A DNA stretch of 64,000 bases from the NCBI GenBank assembly GCA_030180135.1, contig CM058237.1, positions 38,337,126 to 38,401,125 on the forward strand, in the 5' to 3' direction. Below, piece after piece: positions 10,767 to 21,878 of the stretch; position 1 is the first letter of the stretch, and every line of letters begins with the position of its first letter. Both the position numbers and the translations under genes were made by a program. The DNA comes from Orychophragmus violaceus. Lineage: Eukaryota > Streptophyta > Magnoliopsida > Brassicales > Brassicaceae. A model generated the notes under the pieces. It searched no databases. It saw nothing but the letters and a program-made list of their open reading frames with translations, and was not told the DNA's origin.

Positions 10767-12532
10767 ATTCATTGATACCGTCCTTTAATATAGATACATG
10801 CATATACGGACCTATCATGCAACGTCTATATGAATGCATCACACAGTTATTACTAACGACCTAGCGGCAATCAACAGATTAATCAAAAGTTCCTAGCATG
10901 CATCATAATAGCCTATCCAGTTCACAGTTAACTGATAACCAACAATCATCAAGCTATTCGATTCCATTTCCAGGAATACAATCCTAGACTACGACTTGGG
11001 TTTTCGGTCTATAAGATTTCTAACTAATCTACGTGTTGAGCCGACTCATAGTGATTAGCGCGGACTGACGGAACTGATGCGGGTACGGATCCCGAGACTA
11101 CCAAAGTGAACCCCGAACACTCTGAACCGGATCACGAATACTCTAGAGCTTCCCGAGAAAGAACCGGCCATTGGCAATGCGTTGACCAGCGCTGACCAAG
11201 CGTTGACCGGCTGACCAAGCGTTGACCGTTGACTTTGACCTTCCTGACTGTTGACCTTGACCCAACTAAACCAGCTGAACCCAACTCCCAACTGAACCAC
11301 TGAACCGACTTGAACCAAAATAAATTGGCCGGTTTAGCTAAACCAGTCTAAGTCAAACTGTTGACCTCAGTTTGACCGGTTTATTCCAAACCTAATGTGA
11401 TTCTTAACAGCTTTCGATCGATCCCAACCACGCTAAACCACTCCTAGAAGAACCGGTTTGAAGATGGCAGCGAAAAGAGCTACCCTGCGGTCGGACTCCG
11501 GCATTGACCACGGCGGCGCCGCGTTGACCGGCTGCTCTGGGGATCTAAAGAGAGCTCCAACTTCTGAAAATGTTCCCCATGATGAAATGCAACTACTGAG
11601 GATTAGAAAGAGGCTTGAATCTCCAAGGAATGAGGAGGAGGGGAGAGAACCTCGCGGGCGACCACTTCTCCGGCGGCTCCGGTGGCGGCGACGACAAAGG
11701 AAGGGTGGCGAATGATGAGAAGAGTGTGGTGAGTATGATGATGTTAGTAGTTTAAGTAGATTCAAGCTAGTTTAAGAGTTATATGGTTTCCTGTCCCCCA
11801 AGTACTCAAGAACACCAAGAACATTCAAGTGTTCTTGAAGTTTTTCTTGAAGATTTAAAGAGAATTGCTGGGTTTTTGGTTGATTTCTAGAAAGGGGAGA
11901 GAGGCAGAGATCGAGAGAGAGCTAGAGATAGGCTGTGGTGAGATGAATGACTTTGGTGCATGAATGACTTGATGATATGTTAGATTCCATGCAAAACATG
12001 GATTCAGTGAATGCAAAAACATTCTCTGAACCTAGGAGCATCAGGTGGCGCCATCAGGGAGAAGAAATCTGTCCTTTCAGGGTTCATTCTGAGTAGAAAC
12101 AATGCACCAATCATCCCAAACCATTCCGTAACACCGTTCAGTCCCGATGCTTTGGTTTAGCTGTTCTTGCATTTCATATTTTAGAAAACCTTTAGATGCT
12201 TACATAAATCCTTCAACCCCCAAAATATGATTCTCCATGATTTTAGATGAATTTAGAAACTTAAATCACCTCATTTGGACTTCCGTAGCTCCGTTTAAGG
12301 ATTTTACAAGATTTCTCGGTTTTATCAGTTTCCATTCCCGATAGTCCGAAAAACCTATTTAAACTCCGTTTCTTCCACTTCTGGTCTTTTAATGTTCTTT
12401 TTATTGAAAAATCAGAACATTTGGCCCGTATCGTCTCACGTCTCATAATTTGAAAAAATTACAATTACTGTTTTGCTCCTGTTGACTTTTTATTTTCCCG
12501 TTGACCCTATTTTTGGGAAACAAGGTATTACA
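10767..12532 (-). repeat. Left (3') LTR of large-LTR element, truncated
   Basis: It aligns with 30959-32895 from ATTCATTGATACCG to GGTATTACA. The left part is cut by the Athila LTR ending at 10766. It lacks the long GA run of the right LTR, having only a short GAGAGAGGCAGAGATCGAGAG stretch near 11896. Frames at 11433-11765 are low-complexity and not supported as genes. Confidence 0.8.
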
Positions 12533-14379
12533 TTCTTCACCACTTACAGGCATTCGGTCCCCGAATTCTCTGTCACTGACAGACTTCGAGTCGGTACCAA
12601 ATCCTGTAAGTCACCTTATGGCACTGACTCAGCGCTTGACTGCTCAACCACTGCTTCCCTGAACCAACTCTCGACGCTACTGGCACACTTCTGACTCGTA
12701 CATACTTCCTTACCGATTTTCACGTTGCTTGCTCAACTACTGCTCCAACTCTTAACTTCCGAATTCGTCTGCATTCCTGTACTTTTCTCTGATTTTCACT
12801 TCTGGCTTCCCCACTTCGCTTCAACTTCTACAATTACCCGACACTAATTCGCCTTCCTGGGACACTTTTCAAGAATCTGATCCTCGAATTTTCTTTAAAA
12901 AAGACTCCAACCTATAGTTTCACTCTGATCCCTTAACTGATAATGACGTTTCCCCACATCTTTTTGCTAACTCATCATTCTAGCTACTTCAATCCGACTG
13001 CTCCTTGCTACTGGTACCCCGTACTTACTTCCTCAAGGCTCGGGTCAACTGTCTCGCGGCTTCTTTGAACTTTTTTCACTTCCGGGTTTGGGTTCGGTCT
13101 CGTATCCACACCCCATCGTCTATCCCATGCTGCGCTACAATTCAAAACCACTGAAATGATTTAATTCGTTCTAACCCATTTCCGGTATCACTTCCTCATA
13201 GAAATATGGTTACTTAATCATGTACCCATCGATTACCCACGATTAAACAACAATATTCTATAATTCCGCTTTCTCGTGAATAGGCAGCCGAACACAACCA
13301 CTTTCGAATTTGGCTTAACTCTTAAATAAAGGCTACTAACTATTTGAATTCTTGCAACCTAACAATCTCAACCAAACACAACTAGCAACCTAACGGTGCT
13401 ACTCTTTCTAAACACGATGGTCATATAATGCGCCAATAAAAGCATTAAATAAATAACACAAGCAAGCAATCAAAATCACGCAATTACCACACACAATCAA
13501 GCAACCAATAAGTCAGTCATGGTACGTCGGTACGGTCATGTTTTAGGTTATGATGAGCGATCGCTTGTTCCGCTCATCATTTGGTTTTACATTGTAATTC
13601 AATTGCATTCATAGCCATCACACGCATGCAAATAATTACTACGCTACTCAAAATGATAAGCCGAACACTCTGCATCCACCATATACATAAACGTCATAAC
13701 ACATATATAAAAGTTTTAGTACATAAGTTGATCAGAGTCACTACATAGGCGGTCGCTGCCATAACCAAAAACAAAATCGCGCCGCTGCATACCGAGATTC
13801 GTCAGAGACGATAATAAGCCAATCTATCAACACAAAATAAGGTTAGTGCCGGTACTTACCTAGCCTATCCTAACCCTAACCTAACGTCTCCAGCAAGACA
13901 GAAAGGCCCAACACAAGCAGCAATACGGCTCGCAGAAGAAACCGCTGGCAGGTGTACCAGGAGGGTGTTGAGGGTGCGTGCTGCGAGATGGTGCGGCGAC
14001 GTGGTGCGTCTCAGCCATCAGAAGAAACGGGTGGTATGACCCTATCGATCACAGAGCTGGCAAATGGTTGTAGGTGTTGGGGATGGCCTACAAACACAAG
14101 CTGGTTCTAGGTGACCCTTGTCACCACTAAGCTGGCAGGCGACAAAAAGTACAGAAGGAGGCTTGCTAGGACCAGGATCAGGTCGGCTGGATCTTGCTCT
14201 ATGAGGTCCTGGTGCTGGTGCGCGGCAAGGAATGGGGTCTGGCATACGAGGTCCTGGTCCGGCGATAGGGAAAATTGGCGCAAGGTGGTCATCGTTGCCA
14301 CATACCTGATAGTAGTCTGGTGGCGGTAAACGTGGATCGCCTGGACGGGTACACCAATGGAAGTGGAAGCCTCGGGCTC
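12533..14379 (-). other. Internal region of large-LTR element, left part
   Basis: Next to the LTR the minus strand reads AAGTGGTGAAGAA, a polypurine tract. The rest is largely noncoding and contains a GCGATCGCTTGTTCCGCTCATC-like sequence near 13558 that I cannot place. Minus-strand frames at 14042-14301 are proline-rich (PCRAPAPGPHRARSSRPDPG) and continue the reading region at 22928-23828 across the Athila insertion, but no known domain is recognised. Confidence 0.55.
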
Positions 14380-15507
14380 TGAAATATCATGGTTTTTCTA
14401 GGTTTTCAACCATAATATAGTTGTATATATTGAGTCTTTAACCTGGTTTTTAGAGTCTATTGAGTCTTTTACAGGTAGGCTTGCGTTTGGAGAAAAAGAT
14501 AGAATTACAGGACGTTTCTGGTGATTTGTGCAATGAGCTGAAGTTGGTGTCTCGACCACGATTGAGTGTCGACCGACACTGGCTTTGATGTCGGTCGACA
14601 TTGAGCGCGACAGAAAAATACCCGAGAGTTGAAGACAAGTTTTGAAAATTTTCAGAATTACCCAGAAGTTTTCCCTAATTCTAAACTGACCCCAAAACGT
14701 TTTAGAGAGTTTAATTAGGTTTTCAGACTCATTTTACCTTTTATCTTGTTCTTACTTTGTTCTTGCTTGAGGGATTTAGAGATATTGAGTTGGGGTTGAT
14801 TCTTGCTACTTGTAACCTTGAGAGAAGGATTTCGAACCCCTTTTACTTTATCTATTCAGTCTTTTGGTTTTTTATTCATGATGTGTTGTTTGATTACTAA
14901 TATGTATGAGTAGTAACCTAGTTAGATTTAGGAATTCTCACAAAGGTTATATGCTTGTTTAATAACTGATTGATTAGGATTCACCATCTATTGTTTATCA
15001 CCTAAGTTGTGCGTAATACTGAATTCTGGACTGATCACCTAGGGTTTAGATCTGAGATAATTGACAATAGCACGAGAGTGTGAGTTATAATCTGAACAAA
15101 CTTAAAGTGAGCAATTTGACTAGATACAAAGATATTTGGTTTAGTAAAATTGTGAACCGATAGAACCTGTTCTTAATACTTGTTTATAACTCTAGGATCA
15201 CAAAGAGATTTGGATCACAAATTGTGTTTCTAGTTCTTGAACCTGTTTTAATCTGAATCCGGTTAGTTAAGTTTCTAGCATAACATAATTCCCGAGAACT
15301 TCCTAAGTCTGACGCCTTCCTCTATTTGAAAACACCTTCCTGTTTACTTGCTTTCATTTACTGCTTTCTTGAGATTTGATTTAGCTTAACTTGACGGCAT
15401 ATAATCTATCGTGTGACCGTGAGTCCTTGTGGATTCGATACCCTGAAATACTACAATAGCATAATTGTGCACTTGCAGTATAATAGGGATAAAACTTAGA
15501 CCTATCA
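14380..15507 (+). repeat. 5' LTR of Athila-type copy 3
   Basis: The LTR is 1128 bp, TGAAATATCATGG to CCTATCA. Compared with the 3' LTR it lacks about 40 bp near 15215. A doublet lies at offset 186. Confidence 0.92.
14566..14601. repeat. Palindromic doublet in 5' LTR, copy 3
   Basis: GTGTCGACCGACAC (14566-14579) and ATGTCGGTCGACAT (14588-14601), 22 bp centre to centre. The second 12-bp core is the exact reverse complement of the first, so the pair can form a hairpin or cruciform. Confidence 0.92.
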
Positions 15508-15513
15508 AGTTTT

Positions 15514-15531
15514 TGGCGTCGTTGCCGGGGA
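15514..15531 (+). other. Primer binding site, tRNA-Asp type, copy 3
   Basis: TGGCGTCGTTGCCGGGGA is complementary to the 3' end of plant tRNA-Asp except for one change (GTC for GCC). It starts 7 bp after the LTR end. Confidence 0.85.
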
Positions 15532-15654
15532 CTCAACTGAGCTCGCCAATAGATTTTGTTTTAGAGTTGAGTCTAGATCATTTTTATTTTAATTGTTACT
15601 GATTTTTCTCGGTTTGGCTTGTTTTGTTGCTGCAGGATTTCACAGACGCATCCA

Positions 15655-15690
15655 GTATCGACCGATTTCCTCTTTAGTGTCGCTCGACAT
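15655..15690. repeat. Palindromic doublet upstream of gag, copy 3
   Basis: GTATCGACCGATTT and GTGTCGCTCGACAT, 22 bp centre to centre, 141 bp after the PBS start and 32 bp before the gag ATG. Confidence 0.85.
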
Positions 15691-15721
15691 CGACCTTGAA
15701 ACAGGGTTTTGAGATCAGTGT

Positions 15722-18541
15722 ATGCCAAGTCGAAATACCCGAAGCAACCAGAGCGAAGAACTTCTGAACCTCAGACTTGAGGAGCTTGCTAGGCTAGAGA
15801 GAACGAACAGAAAGGGTCATAGAACAAGAATGATGAACAATCGTTTGATTTTGAGACCAGATGCTGAGGGTGTTCTGAGAGACCAACAGAACAACACCTA
15901 TAATGATCAGGGGCAAAGGATTAATGCTGAGGGACGAGTGATCCCTGAACCTGAACCTGAACAGCCTCAAGGTCAGGGGCAGATGGTTGTTGCTGAGAGG
16001 ACTCTTGTTGACTACAACCGTCCCGATGAGTTTTATGCTAACCGGTCAGCAATTGTTCCTCCTTCTTTTGAGAGGAATGACTTTGAGATCAAGACTGTCT
16101 ACTACTCTATGCTGAGGCAGCACCCCTTCCATGGTCTCCCACATGAGAAACCCATGGACCACATTGAGGATTTTGAAGCCTTCATCACTAAAATGAAGTA
16201 CAATGGGGTGGACTATGATTTCTTGTATCTGAAGCTTTTCCCATATTCTCTCGCTAGAGAGGCTGCTGCTCGGCTGAAACAACTTCCACCTGGGAAGTTG
16301 ACTACTTGGGATGCTGTAAAGAGAGAGTTCCTACGACACTTCTATGATGATGCTCGCTCAGATCAGCTCAGACAGGATCTTCTGACATTCACTCAAGGTC
16401 CTACAGAGCCCCTTAAGTTTGCTTGGATGAGGTTTAAGATGTACCAACGTGACTGTCCTCATCATGGATTCTCTGAAGTAACGTTGTTGGGCATATTATT
16501 TAGAGGAATTGATCTCAATTAACCAGTATGCATTAGATGCTGCCAGCAATGGCAATTTCAACACCAAGACTCCTGAGAAGGCTAGATTGCTGTTTGATAA
16601 CTTGGTGAGCAGTAACAGCACCAAGACAGCTGATAGAAGAAGGAAAGAGTCTGGTGGAAAGATTGATGATCTGCAGATTAATGATATCAGGAACAAGCTG
16701 GACACTGTTCATAGCTTGTTGACTGGTAAGAAAGTTATTCACTTTGCTCTAGAAGTTTAAGTGTTTGAGGCTGAAGAAGACTGCCAAGAAGAGGATGTGA
16801 ACTACATCAGTGGGCCTGGATTTCAAGGAAACAGGTTTGGAAATCAGCAAGGTAACAAGTTCTTTAATGGTGGACAGAAGAGTGCTTTCACAAGCAACCA
16901 AAACTCTTCTGGATATGGTCAGAATGCTGGATACCAGAAACCTTTTCAGCAAGGTAATTCTTAGCAGAGGACTTATGGATCATCTTCATATCAGACACCT
17001 CCTGCTGCTAGTGCTCATGAGAGAAAGATGGAAGCTATGATTGAGCGGTTGCTGGAGGGTCAGACTAAGACCACTGTGGATTTCAACAAGATGTTGGATG
17101 TTGTGTACGAAGATCTGAATGGGAAGTTTGAGTCTTTGAGTACTCACATGAAGCAGTTGGACACACAAGTGAACCAAATTTCAAGCTCAGTCAAGGGAAA
17201 TAATGTCATGGACACCCACATCAAGGCCTGGTCAGTTCAGATTCATGATGGATCAAATCAAGGAGAGAAATTTGAGATTAAGACTGTTGAACTTGTTGAA
17301 GATGCTGAAAAATCCGAGACTGAAATCCCAGTGTCGGTCGACTTCGTCTTTGATGTCGGTCGACATTTACTTTCAAACGGGATTTCGAGTTCTCATGATG
17401 AATGGAAATCGAGCATGGCCGATTATGGAGTTGACATTATGGATGAATCCGTCAATGTCGACCGACACCATTCCAACGTCGGTCGACATCAAGAGCGTAA
17501 GGAGCCAGATTTGCCAACATCTTATGCTATTGCTGAAGAAACAGACCATGAGCCTCCTGTACCTTTCCCTAAGGTATCTATGAAATCTCAACAAGAGCTT
17601 GATGAAGCTAAACTGCTGGAAGTGATGGATAAGAGGTTGAAAGAAGATCCACAAGTTGACACTTCACCCTATCATCCTTGTGTATAGATATACTTAGAGA
17701 TGATGCTGCCTATGGATGAGGTACTGAAGGAATAAGTAGTAGTGCTTCCTAGACAAGTCAGTGACGTGTTGCTCAATCAGGTCCCAAGAAGCTACCAGAT
17801 CCTAGTATATTTGTGCTGAGTTGTTCCACCTTTGAGAATGGCTTCAAGCGTTCTTTGTGTGATTTAGGAGCTGCTGGAAATCTCATGCCATACTCTGTGG
17901 CAGAGAGACTGGGGATGACAGAGTTTTCGCACACTAAGATCTCTCTGGTCTTAGCTGATCAGTCAAGAAGGATTCCGGAAGGAGTTCTTGAGGATGTCCC
18001 AGTCAGAGTTGGAAACTATCTAGTTCCAACAGACTTTGTGGTTCTGAAGTACGATAGCGAGCCGGATGATTCTCTGATACTGGGAAGACCTTTCTTAGCC
18101 TGAGCTGGAGGGAAGATTGATATGAGGCATGGTTTGATTGATCTCCACCTGGGAGATGAGCCTCTACACTTTGAGATGGATATGCTGCGAAGGCCAAAGA
18201 TCGATGGTCAAACCTTTAGCATTGTGGATGAACAGGAAACTCAGACTAGAGATGTTCCAGTTTCTGATCCAGGAGAAAAGAAGATAGTGGTTTCCCAAGA
18301 TTCCACTCTAACATCTTCAGAACTTGCAACTGCTTCTAAGCAGAAAGCTCCAAACATCAGAGCCTCACCGGAGCAAAGGTACGCGTCTTCCCAACTCGAT
18401 TCTACTGCTGTGAATGCAGGAGAACATCACATACCTTTGTTCCTTGGACGAGCTCACACTGACAATGCTTACTCTCCACCTTGGATGAGGAGACTTTCGC
18501 AGAGAAACTCGCAGTCTCTGTCGAAACCACCGGGAGTCTAA
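15722..18541 (+). pseudogene. Gag-protease polyprotein, copy 3
   Basis: It starts ATG at 15722 (MPSRNTRSNQSEELLNLRLE). The first 266 codons are open and include the retrotransposon gag core at about residues 150-260 (LKLFPYSLAREAAARLKQLP, TTWDAVKREFLRHFYDDARS). A frameshift near 16510 and another near 16760 lead through a Gly/Asn/Gln-rich stretch, then a coiled linker (LNGKFESLSTHMKQLDTQV). The linker holds two palindromic doublets translated as VDRH/VGRH peptides. The protease follows with active site LCDLGAAGNLMPYSV and IPEGVLEDVPVRVGNY; a stop lies at 18101. The tail ends NAYSPPWMRRLSQ...PPGV. No polymerase domain follows. In Athila-lineage elements this tail region would normally continue into reverse transcriptase. 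Confidence 0.9.
17331..17489. repeat. Two palindromic doublets in Gag-PR linker, copy 3
   Basis: 17331-17344 with 17353-17366 (22 bp) and 17455-17468 with 17476-17489 (21 bp). They lie in an open linker frame and read as VSVDF..DVGRH and VNVDRHHSNVGRH. Confidence 0.92.
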
Positions 18542-18580
18542 TCTCCCATCAAATTCAAGCTAATGACTTAAAACAAGCGC

Positions 18581-18602
18581 TGAATTGGAGGCAACCCACT
18601 GG
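18581..18602 (+). other. Conserved hairpin after Gag-PR stop, copy 3
   Basis: GCTGAATTGGAGGCAACC followed by CACTGG. It corresponds to the AGTGGG/CCCACT stem best preserved in copy 5, with a weaker left arm here. Confidence 0.4.
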
Positions 18603-18702
18603 TAAGTTGTAAATATTAGGATTTTGAGTTTTGCATTTTGATTTCTTTTGTTTTTGGAATTTTTGTGTCAAGTTATGCAGAATCCGTAGCACTGATTAGT
18701 CA

Positions 18703-18849
18703 GTGTCGGTCGATTTCCACCTGGTTGTCGGTCGACATTGACTCGAGAAATTTCGAGCACGGACGATAATCGACCGAGGTCGATTCCAAGGTCGATTGGG
18801 TTAAAACAGGTAAGTGTCGACCGACATCCAGCTTGATGTCGGTCGACAT
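18703..18849. repeat. Two palindromic doublets between PR and ORF-1, copy 3
   Basis: 18703-18716 with 18725-18738 (22 bp) and 18814-18827 with 18836-18849 (22 bp). The second pair, GTGTCGACCGACAT and ATGTCGGTCGACAT, is an inverted pair. It overlaps the conserved donor-like CAGGTAAGT at 18807-18815. Confidence 0.92.
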
Positions 18850-19040
18850 CAACGAAATCAAGGTACGGATTCTTAAAAACCCGAGACCTCTCTTCATCTT
18901 CTTCATTTATCTCTCTCGCCGAAAACCACCAAAAATTGCCATCTTTTTCAATTCTTCACTATTTTCGACGATTCAAAGCTTTATTCCACTTGTTTTCCGT
19001 GTCTATCCATTTCTATCATCTGTTTAATCGATCTGCGAAG

Positions 19041-20558
19041 ATGGAACCTTTTCTAAACCAAGGAAAACGACTACGAAGATCCCCTGCAACTGATGTTTAT
19101 GGCTCCTCGTTGCAACATGATGCTCAAAACCAGTCGCCTTGGCCAAGGATGGAGAAAACTAAGTTCAAGATCACTTGCTTTAATGACGAACCTGCAATAG
19201 AGGTGAAGAAGCGAGAATGCATCTACAGGGATATCTCAGAGCAGTGGGACATCTATGACAGCTTGTTCTACAACGCCTGGTGTGACGTTAAGATTGAGCC
19301 CACACGGCTTCCTGACATGACCACAATGAGTAAGCTGAAGATAAGATCAGATGTGGTACGCATCTTACGGACAATATGCTTAGGTATGATCTGTACCAAG
19401 TACTACGATTTGTATCCGGAGCTGGTGAGACAGTTTATGGCCACAGTCCGTGTGTACAACACCAACGATGTGGTGAGGAAGGCTTCTGAGGGTACATTGA
19501 CATTCATGGACAAGGACAGGAGGTACAAGCTTAGTATTCAGGAGCTATGCGATATCTATGAGTTTGACAGGACGAAGGCGAGAGTCAGTTTGCCTGAGCA
19601 CTGGTCAGATGTTCAGCTCTTCTGGCAGCATTTTGGCACCGGAGTATATGATTCGCAGACTACCAGACAGACTGCAGTGCGACATCCGGTTCTGTGCTAT
19701 CTTGGCTGAATATTCTCCAACACCATCTTGTGTAAGATGGAGCCTGGTATGATGAGGATAGCTGAGCGTTTCTTACTCTATATTGGGATTGGCAAGAGCG
19801 TTGATGTCAGTGAGTTTGAGGACGCTTATTTGGAGTTGGATGCTAATATTGGAGCTCTCTTTGCTCACCATTTCGAGACTTTGAGGGTAACAAAGCCTTT
19901 TGCTGGAAAGGCGACGAAGACGGAGTCGATTGGGAGTCTCTTAACTCCCATCTTTGATCACTTTGTGCTTGACAGGAGTCAGATGAGCATTTGTAATAAG
20001 AAGGTCACCATGGACTTCACGCATCTGAAGAGCTGTCAGTGGATCAAGGGAGACACAAACAGGAAGCAGTTCAGGTGGAGATTCCATGACATATCTGGCG
20101 TTGAATGCCTCTTTCCTCTCCCCAAAACTAAGCTTACAGGCATCACTGCTGATCCTCTCTCGCTCTCTTTTTAGCCTAATGTGGAGCTTTGTAGGGATGT
20201 TCCGCGACGTTCCACGGTACTTAGAGGAGCTTCTTCTGGAGCTGCTGCCTCTGCTGCTGAGCATGAGGATTTTCCTGCTGCTGATACAGACGAGACCTAT
20301 GGGTTTCCAGAGCCACCAATGTCACCAGAGGACATGCCACCAACACATTTTCAGAAGTGGGCAGCAGGTGTCTTAAAGGGCATCTGGAAGACAATGCATC
20401 GCATGTCTTGCCAGCGTTCTCAGAATGTGCATCACCCGCAGCCACGTCGTCGCGCATCTGCGCCAGCTCCTACGCACATCAGCTCCGAGGAAGAGGAAGT
20501 AGAGGTTGCTGCTGACTCCGATGAGGATATGGATGATGAGGTCTCCCAGGAATTCTAG
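19041..20558 (+). pseudogene. Athila ORF-1, copy 3, two premature stops
   Basis: From ATG at 19041 one frame runs 506 codons to TAG at 20556-20558, broken only by TGA at 19707-19709 and TAG at 20172-20174. Relatives read Arg and Gln at these places (RIF and FQP contexts), so both stops look like C-to-T changes of CGA and CAG. Blocks: SEQWDIYDSLFYNAWCD, DLYPELVRQFMATVRVY, YKLSIQELCDIYEF, RHPVLCYL, IGSLLTPIFDHF and FTHLKSCQWIKGD, a basic region (PQPRRRASAPAP), then an acidic C-terminus (EEEEVEVAADSDEDMDDE). It is divergent from copies 1, 2 and 5. The ATG directly follows leader sequence that in copy 2 is separated by an intron. Confidence 0.9.
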
Positions 20559-20800
20559 TCTTGCAGCTGTTACTGGTTTTGTTTTTCTTTTTCTTTTTCT
20601 TGAGTCCTTTTGATGTTTCTTTTGAGTCAGTCTGTCAGTTTTATTTTGTTGGAACTATGACTATTTGAGTTTATGCATCTTTATTGTTGTTTCTGATGAG
20701 ATTTTGAGTGATCTAACGCGGCTAACATGTGAGAAAGTTGAGTGCTAACTCATGATCTTAACCACATATTGATCATCTTGCGTATGCTCACACAAGCTCG

Positions 20801-20836
20801 ATGTCAGTCGACACTAAGCTTAGTGTCGGTCAACAT
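20801..20836. repeat. Extended dyad doublet after ORF-1, copy 3
   Basis: ATGTCAGTCGACAC and GTGTCGGTCAACAT, 22 bp centre to centre, flank AAGCTT-centred sequence. The central 20 bp at 20809-20828 (CGACACTAAGCTTAGTGTCG) are a perfect palindrome. Confidence 0.92.
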
Positions 20837-21878
20837 CAGCCGTGTTCAGGTTCAGATTTTTAACTCAAAACCTCTATGGTTCCAATTTGCTTTATACCGA
20901 TCTCATGCTACAATTGCACTGGGGACAGTGCAGTTTAAGTGTGGGGGAGGTAGCTACTGACATTGTGTTTTGTTTTCTTAGAGTCAGTCCCATGTTTTCA
21001 CTAGTTTTCAAAATTGTTTTATTGAGTCAAAATTTGTATGAAACTATGATTTGTCGAGGAAATTTTTCGCTGAAACAGGAACTAAGTGACCATTGGACAG
21101 ACTTGCAGAAGCTCTATGACTATTAGAAAACCCCAAACAGATCAACTTACCAAGGACACCCATATCTAACCAGGTATTCAGAGGATTTATCACTAGTCTC
21201 ACACTTAATCTTGACTTTAATTTCTCACTTAGGAGCTTGGTAATCTTTGGGTCGGATTCCTTTGATGTGTTTGACACAGCCTATGATCCCGTTCTAAAGT
21301 ATGGTTTCTGATTTTCCCCTCCCTTGAAAGTAAAAAAAAAAGAGAAAAAACCGAGGATAAGCTAGTACCTTCGAAGTGGTCACGGGAGTGGTAGAGACCC
21401 CTATTACCTCCTGTGTATCCATGGAAAGATCTAAAGTTAAACCCCAATAAAAAAAGGAAGAGCACTGATAGAAAAAAATAAAATGATACTCAGTGGGGAA
21501 AAATCAGTGCTAAGGGAGAAAGAAAAAAGAAAGAAACCAGAAACCGACAGTTTGGTGGTCAGCTACTGAATAGGTTGAGTCCATGTGTCCTTTGATTCGA
21601 TACTCCCTCTGTGAGACTGCACCTAATTGTATGCAAAGGCTAGTATGGTGAACTTGAATGTCCTAACTTGATTGTGGAGTTTACTTGGGACAATTGCTAA
21701 GTGTGGGGGAAGTATATTGTGGTTTTGAGTTCTGTAGGAAAGTTTTCAGTGGCTTACTAAGTGAATGTGAATGCGAAAATTCCTAAGACGAAATGAGTTT
21801 TTGTGTTTTCAAACCTCTTTTCTTGTGCTTTAGTTCTCTACTTGCTTGAGGGAAAGCAAGAGCTAAGTGTGGGGGAGT
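20837..21878 (+). other. 3' noncoding block with three polypurine-like tracts, copy 3
   Basis: Tracts at 20937, 21699 and 21865 lie 942, 180 and 14 bp before the LTR. No gene seen. Confidence 0.75.

Noticed and set aside
11433..11765. Opposed frames in the large LTR (also 31564-31962, 54472-55032)
   Set aside because: They do not line up as conserved protein among the three LTR copies and have no recognisable domain.
15514..15531. tRNA-like matches at PBS positions as tRNA genes
   Set aside because: Only the 3' 12-18 nt of a tRNA is matched and each lies next to an LTR, as expected for primer binding sites; no cloverleaf is present.
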